This document shows, in pieces, positions 26,810 through 34,805 of a stretch of 64,000 nt of DNA (its first letter is position 1; every line of letters starts with the position of its first letter). This DNA is from CAZTPJ01 sp964614515. Its GTDB lineage: Bacteria > Planctomycetota > Phycisphaerae > Phycisphaerales > UBA1924. A model generated the notes under the pieces. That model saw nothing but the letters and a program-made list of their open reading frames with translations. It did not search any database and had not been told where the DNA came from. Both the position numbers and the translations under genes were made by a program. The stretch covers positions 4,290-68,289 of the forward strand of contig CAZTPJ010000009.1 of NCBI GenBank assembly GCA_964614515.1, in the 5' to 3' direction.

Positions 26810-29288
26810 GGCACAACCAATCCGCGCCGAGCGCTCGCGAGACGAACGCAACAGATATCCGTGCGCCCACTGCGGCCTTGACACACCGCCGGGACTCGTC
26901 GAGCCTCATGCCGACATGCAGTTCTGCTGCGCGGGGTGTCGCGCAGCGCATTCGATCATTCACGCCTGCGGCCTCGAACGCTACTACCACCTGCGCGAGG
27001 CCGCGCTCGCAATCGCCGAAGGTCCCAACCTCCGCGCCAGACGCAGCACGAGATTCGATGAGTTCGACGATCCATCCTTCACCAACTTGTTCACGCGAGA
27101 ACGCGCCGCGCCCGACGGTCGGTCCCTTCGCGAAGTGGAACTCACGCTCGAAGGCGTCCACTGCGCCGCGTGCGTGTGGCTGATCGAGCGTCTGCCGCGC
27201 CTGGCCACCGGCGTGATCGAATCGCGCCTCGAGTTCCGACGATCCGTCGCGAAGATCGCGTGGGATCCAGCGCTGATCCCGCTCTCAGCCATCGCCCGCA
27301 CGCTCGACGCCGTGGGCTATCGCCCGCATCGCACCACCGACGGCGGCGCGCGGCACATGCGCCGGCTGGAGGATCGCCGCGCCCTCATTCGCATCGGTGT
27401 CGCCGGCGCGTGCGCAGGCAACGTCATGCTGCTGGCCAGCGCCCTGTATGCCGGCATGTTCGACGCCATGGAACCCGCGTATCACATCATGTTCCGATGG
27501 CTGTCCATGGCGATCTCCATCATCGCCGTTGCATGGCCGGGCAGCGTCTTCTTCCGCGGCGCGTGGGCTTCGCTGCGCACGCGACGCCCATCGCTCGATG
27601 TGCCCATCGCCGTGGCCCTCGGCGTCGGCGCGGCATGGGGCGCGATCAACACCGTTCGCGGCGCGGGCGAAATCTACTTCGATTCGCTCAGCGTCCTCGT
27701 CTTTGCCCTGCTCGTCGGACGATGGATCCAACGACGACAACAGCGATGGGCCGCCGACGGCCTCGAACTGCTCTATTCGCTGCGTCCAACCAGTGCACGC
27801 ATCATCGACGAACACGGCCCGCGCGAGGTTGCCGTCGAGTCCGTCAGAGTCGGCGACATCGTGCAAGTGAACTGCGGCGAGAACGTGCCCATCGATGGCG
27901 AAGTCATCGAAGGCGAGTCGCAGGTCGACCAATCCCTGCTCACCGGCGAGCCAAGGCCCGTCCGCGTCCGCCCGGGCGATGCCGTCATCGGCGCCAGCGT
28001 CAACGTGCGCGATCGGTTGCTCATTCGCGCCACGGCCACCGGCGATGACACCCGCGTCGCACGACTCATGCGCTTTGTCGAAGAAACCTCGCGCCGCCGG
28101 GCGCCGATCGTTCGATTCGCCGATCGCCTCGCGGGTGGATTCGTCATAGCCATGCTCGCGCTGGCGGCAGTCACGGCCGTGGCATGGCTCGCGATTGATC
28201 CATCGCGCGCCGTCGACAATGCCGTGGCGCTGTTGGTGGTTGCGTGCCCGTGTGCGCTGGGTTTGGCGACGCCGCTGGCCGTGAGTGTCGCGATCGGCCG
28301 CGCCGCGCGAGAGTCCATGCTCATCAAGGGCGGCGATGCGTTGCAATCGCTCGCGGGACGCGGCACGATGGTCCTCGACAAGACGGGCACACTGACGCAC
28401 GGCGAGTTTGGCGTCGTCGCGTGGCACGCGCCGGAGGAAATCAAGCCGCTCGTCGCCGCGCTCGAAGCGAGAAGTTCACACCCCATCGCCCGCGCGATCG
28501 TCAAGGCCCTTGCCGACGTTGCGCCGCCGCAGGCGGACAGCGCGATCGAAACGCCCGGCGGCGGCATCGACGGTTGGGTGGCGGACTCCCGCATGACCGT
28601 CGGCTCGCCCGCTTTCATTGAATCCACATGCGGCACGCTTCCCGCCGATCTCGCCTCGCGCATCGAAGCGATCACGCGCGACGGCCACACCCCCGTCGCC
28701 ATCGCCCTCGATGCACGCCCCGTCGGCGCGATCGCGCTGGGCGACACGATTCGCGACGATGCGGCCGTGGCGATCACCCGACTGCGCGAACTCGGGTGGC
28801 ACGTTCGCATTCTCTCGGGCGATCATCCTGATGTCGTTCGCGCGGTGGGGGCGCGGCTCGGCGTCTCCGCTGAGGATGCCCTCGGCGGCGTCGCGCCTGA
28901 AACAAAGGCCGAAGTCATCGCCCACCATGCCGCGCGAAGAGAGATCGTCGTCATGGTCGGCGATGGCGTCAATGATGCCGCGGCACTCGCCGCGGCCAGC
29001 GTCGGCGTGGCCGTGCATGGCGGCGCGGAGGCGAGTCTCGCCGCCGCGGATGTCTACATCGGTCGGCCCGGATTGATGCGCATTGTCGATCTGATCGAAG
29101 GCGCGCGGCGGACCATGCACGCCATCAAGATTAACATGGCCGTCTCCATCACCTATAACGCGATTGCCGTGTCGCTGGCGATGGTCGGCGTGCTGAATCC
29201 GCTGATCGCGACCGTGCTCATGCCGATGAGTTCGCTTTCCGTCGTCGCGTTGTCGGTGCGGGCCAGGACATTCGGGAGATCCGCGTGA
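26796..29288 (+). CDS. ccoI: Copper-exporting P1B ATPase of cbb3 assembly (CcoI/FixI)
   Basis: 830 residues from a GTG at 26796, overlapping the previous gene by 14 bases. The N-terminus has the YHS-like cysteine motif CAHCGLD plus CCAGC that marks CcoI, then a heavy-metal domain with CAACVW. Membrane metal site CPC at 484-486; phosphorylated aspartate D528 in DKTGTLTHGE; hinge motif GDGVNDAAALAAA. It pumps copper toward the periplasm for insertion into CcoN. The long N-terminal domain and operon position distinguish it from the CopA-type pump at 34806-37211. All catalytic residues present. Confidence 0.92.
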   Translation: MTHPEAQPIRAERSRDERNRYPCAHCGLDTPPGLVEPHADMQFCCAGCRAAHSIIHACGLERYYHLREAALAIAEGPNLRARRSTRFDEFDDPSFTNLFTRERAAPDGRSLREVELTLEGVHCAACVWLIERLPRLATGVIESRLEFRRSVAKIAWDPALIPLSAIARTLDAVGYRPHRTTDGGARHMRRLEDRRALIRIGVAGACAGNVMLLASALYAGMFDAMEPAYHIMFRWLSMAISIIAVAWPGSVFFRGAWASLRTRRPSLDVPIAVALGVGAAWGAINTVRGAGEIYFDSLSVLVFALLVGRWIQRRQQRWAADGLELLYSLRPTSARIIDEHGPREVAVESVRVGDIVQVNCGENVPIDGEVIEGESQVDQSLLTGEPRPVRVRPGDAVIGASVNVRDRLLIRATATGDDTRVARLMRFVEETSRRRAPIVRFADRLAGGFVIAMLALAAVTAVAWLAIDPSRAVDNAVALLVVACPCALGLATPLAVSVAIGRAARESMLIKGGDALQSLAGRGTMVLDKTGTLTHGEFGVVAWHAPEEIKPLVAALEARSSHPIARAIVKALADVAPPQADSAIETPGGGIDGWVADSRMTVGSPAFIESTCGTLPADLASRIEAITRDGHTPVAIALDARPVGAIALGDTIRDDAAVAITRLRELGWHVRILSGDHPDVVRAVGARLGVSAEDALGGVAPETKAEVIAHHAARREIVVMVGDGVNDAAALAAASVGVAVHGGAEASLAAADVYIGRPGLMRIVDLIEGARRTMHAIKINMAVSITYNAIAVSLAMVGVLNPLIATVLMPMSSLSVVALSVRARTFGRSA

Positions 29289-29428
29289 CAATCCTGTACA
29301 TCATTCTGCCGCTGGCCATTCTGCTCGCGCTGGGCGCGGTGCTCGGCTTCATCTGGGCCGTGCGCGAAGGCCAGTTCGACGACCTCGACACCCCGGCGAT
29401 GCGCATCATCACAGATGATGATGAGTAG
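29285..29428 (+). CDS. ccoS: cbb3 oxidase maturation protein CcoS
   Basis: 47 residues; GTG start overlaps the ccoI stop (GTGA). One transmembrane helix (ILPLAILLALGAVLGFIWAV) followed by the hallmark motif REGQFDDLDTPAMRI, which is nearly invariant in CcoS. Required for cofactor insertion in characterised systems. Last gene of the operon; its final codons overlap the end of an RHS fragment on the other strand. Confidence 0.92.
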   Translation: MTILYIILPLAILLALGAVLGFIWAVREGQFDDLDTPAMRIITDDDE

Positions 29429-30098
29429 CGATTCGCTGCCGATGTCTGCCGCCCATCGGCGAGCCGCCCATGTGATGCACATACTCGCGTTCGACCCACT
29501 CGGTGAACTGGGTCTGCTCTTCTTCATCTTCGCCCGAGGATGAATCATCGCCGCCGCCGACGAGGATCGGGTCACGGAAGACCTCCTGAATCCTGCGCAC
29601 GCCGTCGTAGTAATAATGCTCCGTCCGGTTCTCGTCGATCCCCCCGGGGAACGGCGACTGCTTGCGGATCAGACGGCCCAGCGCATCATAGGTATAGTGC
29701 GTGATGAGCGAGTTGTTGCTCTTGAGGCGCACTTCGAGCAGGCGGCCCCACGCATCATACGAATAGAGGTACGTCCCATCATCGGTCAGGTTGCCCGAGT
29801 CATCGAGCGAGGTCGTGATCGTCTGCTCACCCTGCCCGCCCGGGCCGTCATCGTAGAGAACCTCCGTCAACGCGCTGAACTTGTCCACTGCGTGCGTCGC
29901 CTCCGCGACATCGCCATCGTAACTGACCGTGAGCCCCGGCTGCGTGTCACGGCCGGTGAGGCTGTCAAACGCCCATTCGGAGAGGCGAGGCGGCGTGTTG
30001 CCCCCGGTGTGGACAACAATGGCGCACATCGTCGTCATAATGAGGTGAAATATCCATGCCACTCTGCACGACAACGCTAACCTCGCATTTATAGTCAT
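29409..30098 (-). pseudogene. Orphan RHS core fragment (YD repeats), truncated at both ends
   Basis: 229 codons. The middle (about 40-200) is RHS core: DGTYLYSYDAWGRLLEVRLK and THYTYDALGRLIRKQSPFPG are YD repeats, followed by RTEHYYYDGVRRIQEVFRD. The first ~38 residues do not look like RHS. At the C-terminus the expected continuation after EREYV is lost; the frame ends in HHHL within the last codons of ccoS on the other strand, so the toxin tip is gone. It lies 16 bases downstream of a broken immunity-like gene on the same strand, as orphan cassettes do in RHS loci. Probably a relic; expression as a short protein cannot be excluded. Confidence 0.75.
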
Positions 30099-30114
30099 TG
30101 CTGTCAGAATTATG

Positions 30115-31056
30115 TTATTCAGAAAGTACAGGCTCGATGTACTGCGTTCGGTGCGGGGCTACCCCACGCGCACTTTCATCGGCGAACACCAGGTACTTCA
30201 AGATCACGTCGAGCGCCCGGCGGGTGAACAGGAGCAAGGGCATGGCAGGATCAGTGCATATTCTCTTCGCAGGATCGCACTCGGGAAAGTCGCCTTTCGG
30301 CTCATACATGCTCACCACGGCATGTTGCTGAGCTGCCTCAATCGCGGCGCGGGAGTACATCAGCCGGGTGTGCTGTTAATAGTCATAGTCCCAGGTTTCC
30401 CGCCCACAAACCGTGCAGGGTGGAATTATTGTCGGTGGATCTCCCGCGGATCCAATCCCGGTCGTGCTGCCGAAGAGCACGCCTTCAGACTTTCGGCTCA
30501 GCGGCGGCATCGTGGGGCAAGGGACGGCCTGCATCCATTCCTTGATTTCGCGCCCCTCACGCGTCACGGGGTGCCGCATGCACCAAGGCTGCCTCGTCGC
30601 CTCGATGATCTCGCGCCCGACCTCGGACCGCATGAGTGGAATCCACGACCTGTTGCTGGACTCGAACATGCCCTTGAACTGTGCCGCATGGGACGTCATG
30701 AACAGCGGCTTTACTTGGATTGCGCCGACGCCACAACGAGGACAACCAGGGGCGAAGTCGAACGCATCCTTGGGCATCGTCTCCCCGATGTGGTTCCGCT
30801 TGGCAAATCCGCAGTGAAGAAAGCCCAACGGCGCGGACATCGCGTCGCTGCGGTCGTAGTGGGTCGTGACATGAAGCGAACATGCAAAGCCTCGACGTTG
30901 GGTTTCCGCGAAGAAAAGCCTGATTGCATGTTCATTATCTGACATGTCGCCCATGTCGTCGAGCGCAACTCCAGGGAACGACGTCACCAAAGCTCGCAAC
31001 GCTCGCGTTGGGTGCGTTTTCGTAGGGTTGAAGAATATGCGATATTCATGCCTCAT
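30115..31056 (-). pseudogene. Double-CXXCG immunity-like protein interrupted by in-frame stop
   Basis: Starting at ATG 31056 (MRHEYRIFFNPTKTH), the frame contains GCPRCGVGAIQVKP and, at the end, CTVCGRETWDYDY, then TAA at 30378-30376. The same frame continues without another stop through QHTRLMYSRAAIEAAQQHAV to a TAA at about 30115, and this second part reads as one domain (RALDVILKYLVFADESARG). A single nonsense change is the simplest reading; stop readthrough or two proteins are alternatives. Two CXXCG motifs recall SitI6-type double-CXXCG immunity proteins for polymorphic toxins, but the assignment rests on motif and RHS context only. Confidence 0.6.
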
Positions 31057-31074
31057 AATGTGTCTACTCGCCGG

Positions 31075-31107
31075 GTGCCGTGGCCACGGCTTTGCGTGGC
31101 CACGCGA
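31075..31107 (+). repeat. 33-bp repeat, left copy of inverted pair
   Basis: GTGCCGTGGCCACGG then CTTTGCGTGGCCACGCGA. Its reverse complement recurs at 31398-31430 with two mismatches. Each copy itself holds two TGGCCA palindromic cores, so it can fold. It sits 19 bases before the start of the immunity-like relic. Confidence 0.75.
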
Positions 31108-31397
31108 GTGTGTCGGGACTTTCCGATGCACAGAGGTGGATAGTTGGCTGCCTGGCTGTGGAGCGGGCGGAAGTGGAACTCTCGTGGCTGCATGATTGAC
31201 TTCGTTGTTCGACATCGCAGCGCCGCAGTGCAATCTGACAACTTCACCCAGTCCCGAGGCAACGCGCCGCCCAGCTTCTCGTGACTCCGCTTCCGGGGTC
31301 CGACCCATCTTCGGAACATTCTCCCAGGAACCGACGGCCGTGTCAATAGGATTGGATGACTTCGCAGACTCCCCTTCGTGCGGGGGCTTGGGGCGCT

Positions 31398-31430
31398 TCG
31401 CGTGGCCACGCAAGGCCGTGGCTACGGCAC
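31398..31430 (-). repeat. 33-bp repeat, right copy of inverted pair
   Basis: Read on the minus strand this is GTGCCGTAGCCACGG then CCTTGCGTGGCCACGCGA, matching 31075-31107 at 31 of 33 positions in opposite orientation, 290 bases away. Confidence 0.75.
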
Positions 31431-31547
31431 GCGCCCTGACGGCATCCGCCCCATATCGGCTTCTCGCGTTCTCGGGCGATACTGTTGCTCGGCGGGTAAG
31501 CACGGCGAACGGCCGTGGCGACTCACCGCGCCTCGGAGGTCACGTCC

Positions 31548-32885
31548 ATGACACGCTTGTGTATCGCTGCAATGTTCGCGCTGCTGTGCGGCGGCGCGTG
31601 TGGCCAGACGCCTGATGCGGCGACCAACCTCGGCGTCGCGCCGGCTGCGGCCGCCCTCGACATCCCCGCGCCATCGGGCCTCGGCGATGACGCGACGATC
31701 TGGCCCAACTCCGCGAGTTTCCGAAACTCCGACGACTGGATCTGGCAGAACCACGAACAGATTCGCGAGATGCACCCGCGAGTCCTGATCCTCAACTTCG
31801 CCAACGACGCGGACGACACGGCCATCCGCACGCACGCCGAAACTCTCGTCAAGGCCTTCGCCGAAGCCACGCGATATCACGGCTACGCCGATCCCGAAGC
31901 GACGCCGTTCATTCAATATCAGATCCTCAAGTTCATCGACCTGCGCGATGAGGCCGCACGCGAGACGCCCGAGCGAAAGACGAGTTCGCGCATGCCCGTG
32001 AAGGCGGACCTTCGTCCCGGCGAGCCGCTGCTGGACTACGCCGCCCTCTTCACCGATGAGTTCGCCCCGCACTATGGCTTTGAGGATCCGCGCACGCCCG
32101 GGCGATTTCTCAACCTCAGCGAACTCGTCAACGCCGGATGGGTTCACGAACTGTGGTTCTATGCGATTCACGATTCCGGCGATCGCTGGCCCGGAAACGA
32201 AACCTGCGAATATAAGCAATATTACGATGAGAACGCCATGCCCATCGCCGGCACGCACGGCCCGGCCGGCAACGGCCACGATCGCTCCATGCTCTGGATC
32301 GGCCGGAGTTTCCGAATCGCGTTCTTCAACCCACACCGCGGGCCGGGATGCTCGATGGAAAACTTCGGGCACACGATGGAATGGATCGCCAACAGCAAGT
32401 CCAATCTGTATTATCGAAAGTACTTCTACGAGTTCGCCGACTTTGACCTCGACGATCGCCACGGCCTGCCCATCAACTCGTTCTATCGCACATCATATTA
32501 CCGCGACGCCGGCGACAACATCGACTATCCCCAGCCCGATCGCCTTGAACTGCTCTTCCGCGGCGAAACACACGTCGTTGAGCCGTTCATCACCACCGGC
32601 GGCAGCGCGCATTTCCCCCCCGGCGCCCGCTGGCACTATGACCTGCAAAGCCCATACACCGTTCAAACCACGCTCGAAACCTGGCGCCGGCGAACATCAC
32701 CCGACGAGAAGGATGAAGTCCGCGCGTTCAACCGCGAGAAGTTCCTTCGTTACAAGGATGTCGCCCCAGACTGCATGGGCCAGTGGATCGTGTACTGGTT
32801 CCAATCCATGCCCGGCCTGAACAACCGCAGCATCGATGATGACGGCCGTCCGATGAAGAACTGGTGGCCGTTCTTGTTCTATTGA
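31548..32885 (+). CDS. Secreted protein of unknown function
   Basis: 445 residues from ATG 31548, preceded by GGAGGT. Signal peptide MTRLCIAAMFALLCGGACGQ. The mature part is soluble and Trp/Tyr-rich. A segment near residue 70 reads HPRVLILNFANDADD; then come VHELWFYAIHDSGDRWPGNE, GRSFRIAFFNPHRGPGCSME and a histidine-rich GHTMEWIANS. Near the end is DCMGQWIVYWFQSMPGLNN. Conserved-looking His, Asp and Glu clusters hint at a metal- or sugar-active enzyme, but I do not recognise a family. Intact and well expressed by its ribosome site; convergent with the membrane protein at 32938-34692. Confidence 0.75.
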   Translation: MTRLCIAAMFALLCGGACGQTPDAATNLGVAPAAAALDIPAPSGLGDDATIWPNSASFRNSDDWIWQNHEQIREMHPRVLILNFANDADDTAIRTHAETLVKAFAEATRYHGYADPEATPFIQYQILKFIDLRDEAARETPERKTSSRMPVKADLRPGEPLLDYAALFTDEFAPHYGFEDPRTPGRFLNLSELVNAGWVHELWFYAIHDSGDRWPGNETCEYKQYYDENAMPIAGTHGPAGNGHDRSMLWIGRSFRIAFFNPHRGPGCSMENFGHTMEWIANSKSNLYYRKYFYEFADFDLDDRHGLPINSFYRTSYYRDAGDNIDYPQPDRLELLFRGETHVVEPFITTGGSAHFPPGARWHYDLQSPYTVQTTLETWRRRTSPDEKDEVRAFNREKFLRYKDVAPDCMGQWIVYWFQSMPGLNNRSIDDDGRPMKNWWPFLFY

Positions 32886-32937
32886 TGAGCGTGCCCAACG
32901 ATCGCGCGGTGGCATGAGAGTCTCGCCTGTGCGGTGG

Positions 32938-34692
32938 TCAAGTGCCATCGCCTGATCGCGCGCGGGTCAGATTCGGGAACAGAATCCAATCCCCGGGAGG
33001 AAGCGTGCCGGCTCTATGCGGTGGCTCCCATTTCATCGCGGCCGTGCCGTCATCCGTCGGATCGACGGGAACGCCGCCATCATCCTGTCGATCACTTCCG
33101 ACGGAGTAGAGAACGGGTGTGCCATGTTCATCGAGGCGATACTTGATCGGCGTGCGGTCGTACCGGTCACGTGGAAGTACGGCGAGAAACTCGGGCACGA
33201 GTGCATCGAGCGAGTCGGGAAACTGCCCGTGCGCTCGACGATGCTGTTCGAGCGCAATGAGCGTGAGAGTCGCGTCGCGGTGCTGCTCGAATCGCTCGAA
33301 ACTGAACGCTGCGCTGCCAAACCCTGATGCGAAAATGTATGGAAAGCCCAGCGGTGGCTTGAGAGCGACGGCGGTGAATCGCGCGTCGTAAAGCGCATCT
33401 CCCGGCAGCGCGGTCCACATCCACATCGGCGCCTCCGCCTCGCGCTGCGCATCGGCGATGATGGCGTCACATTCGTCGATGAACTCGCGGCGAGTGGCGG
33501 AGCCTGGCAGCAACAGCGGTCCGAGGAAGCGCATCGACGGGAGCGGCGGTGACTGCCGGTTGCAGCTCTCCAGGAACTTCCACCCCGCCGCGCACATGCG
33601 TCCATTGCCACGGCCGTCGTCCGTGTAGACCCGCTGACACATGTCCATCATCACTCGATGCTCGCTCGCGAAACTCAATTGCGGCGTCGAATCGCGCACC
33701 AGCGATGCCAGTCCTGCCAGATCAGCATCCGTCAGTAGGTCAGGATGTTCGACGATCAGGCGTCCAAGCGTGTCCGTCGCCAGCGCTCGAATAGCGATGC
33801 CGACGACTTGCGCGATCAACGCGTCGTTCTCTTCGGCGTGAGTCGCCATCTGAAACATGCTGCGTATGTTCTCGACACACCGGGTTCCGTCGCGCCCCTC
33901 CGCAGCGTGCAATGAATCGACTCGCAATACGCGGGCGAACTCGCGATACCGCCCGAGCGAGTCGATGACGAGGTCCAGCATGTATGGATTCGACGCGTCG
34001 GGTGATGATGGGCTGGGATTGATCACGCCGGGCTGAAACTGTGACTCAAGGGACATCCGGAAGCCGGCGTATGGTCTGGCTGTTGCCTGGCGAGTCAGGT
34101 CAATCGCATGTTGATTGCGTTCAATGTATGCACGGGCCTCAGACCAATGCGCATCGCCGGGTTCCACCTCCTGCCACACCGACCCGAGTGTTCCGACGCT
34201 GGTGAGATCCATCGGCTCAAGCGCCCGGTGCGCCTCGCGATAGAGCGTTGCGCCACAATCCTCGGGCGGCAGGGCATCCACGCGGGCGTTGTGCTCTGCC
34301 GAGAAGTTTCGGCTCAGCACCGGGTGCGACGAATGATACTGCCAGAACAGCACCGCATACGTCACGAGCATCACACCAAGGCTCGTCAGGCCGAAGCGGC
34401 CCGACGCCACGCGCAATCGCCAGGCCCATCGGCGCGCCGGCGTTGCATCCCGAAGCACGGCCTGCCGCAATGCCCGGGCCGTTTGGCGCGGACGCCCGAG
34501 TGCGGCCAGCACTTCCGCTTCTGTCGCGCCTTCATCGAGTCGACGCGTGACATCCGAGTACAGTTGTAGTGCGATATCCGCGCGTTCCTGATTGCGCAGG
34601 CGCGTGTGAAACACGATGCGGCGCACTCGCCGCGCCACGCGAGGCGGCAACTCGGCATCCCGAACGATCCTGCGAGCGAGGTTGCCTTTCAT
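32938..34692 (-). CDS. Single-pass membrane protein of unknown function
   Basis: 584 residues. The first ~95 residues are basic and helical and resemble the HAAS-type signalling domain found in front of membrane proteins (LDEGATEAEVLAALGRPRQT). One transmembrane helix at about 103-122 (SLGVMLVTYAVLFWQY). The remaining 450 residues are soluble, probably extracytoplasmic, mainly helical, and end with a pseudopilin-like phrase HRRAHGQFPDSLDALVPEFL and a beta-rich PPGDWILFP. No enzyme motif seen. Downstream of copA on the same strand after a 113-base gap; a functional link to copper is not implied. Confidence 0.7.
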   Translation of the reverse strand: MKGNLARRIVRDAELPPRVARRVRRIVFHTRLRNQERADIALQLYSDVTRRLDEGATEAEVLAALGRPRQTARALRQAVLRDATPARRWAWRLRVASGRFGLTSLGVMLVTYAVLFWQYHSSHPVLSRNFSAEHNARVDALPPEDCGATLYREAHRALEPMDLTSVGTLGSVWQEVEPGDAHWSEARAYIERNQHAIDLTRQATARPYAGFRMSLESQFQPGVINPSPSSPDASNPYMLDLVIDSLGRYREFARVLRVDSLHAAEGRDGTRCVENIRSMFQMATHAEENDALIAQVVGIAIRALATDTLGRLIVEHPDLLTDADLAGLASLVRDSTPQLSFASEHRVMMDMCQRVYTDDGRGNGRMCAAGWKFLESCNRQSPPLPSMRFLGPLLLPGSATRREFIDECDAIIADAQREAEAPMWMWTALPGDALYDARFTAVALKPPLGFPYIFASGFGSAAFSFERFEQHRDATLTLIALEQHRRAHGQFPDSLDALVPEFLAVLPRDRYDRTPIKYRLDEHGTPVLYSVGSDRQDDGGVPVDPTDDGTAAMKWEPPHRAGTLPPGDWILFPNLTRARSGDGT

Positions 34693-34805
34693 ATCAGATC
34701 ATATATCGACTCGCCTAACCTCCGCGCGAAATCTCCCGCGCGGCGGTCGTTCCCTTCGTTGGCCGTGGCTCAAAGCCCGCCAAGGCATCCGTGACAGCTT
34801 GCGCC

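Larger units (their letters stand above)
31057..31547. other. Non-coding stretch with an inverted pair of GC-rich repeats
   Basis: About 490 bases between the immunity-like relic and the next plus-strand gene. Frames through it are open but carry no motif, and they look like read-through of repeats. It contains the inverted pair at 31075-31107 and 31398-31430 and, at its right end, the ribosome site GGAGGT for the gene at 31548. Confidence 0.5.

Noticed and set aside
29440..29463. Terminator of the cbb3 operon
   Set aside because: GCCGATG/CATCGGC can pair, but the 9-base loop and lack of a T-run make the call too weak.
30112..30942. 276-codon plus-strand ORF
   Set aside because: Antisense to the immunity-like frame, which carries the two CXXCG motifs and continuous domain sequence.
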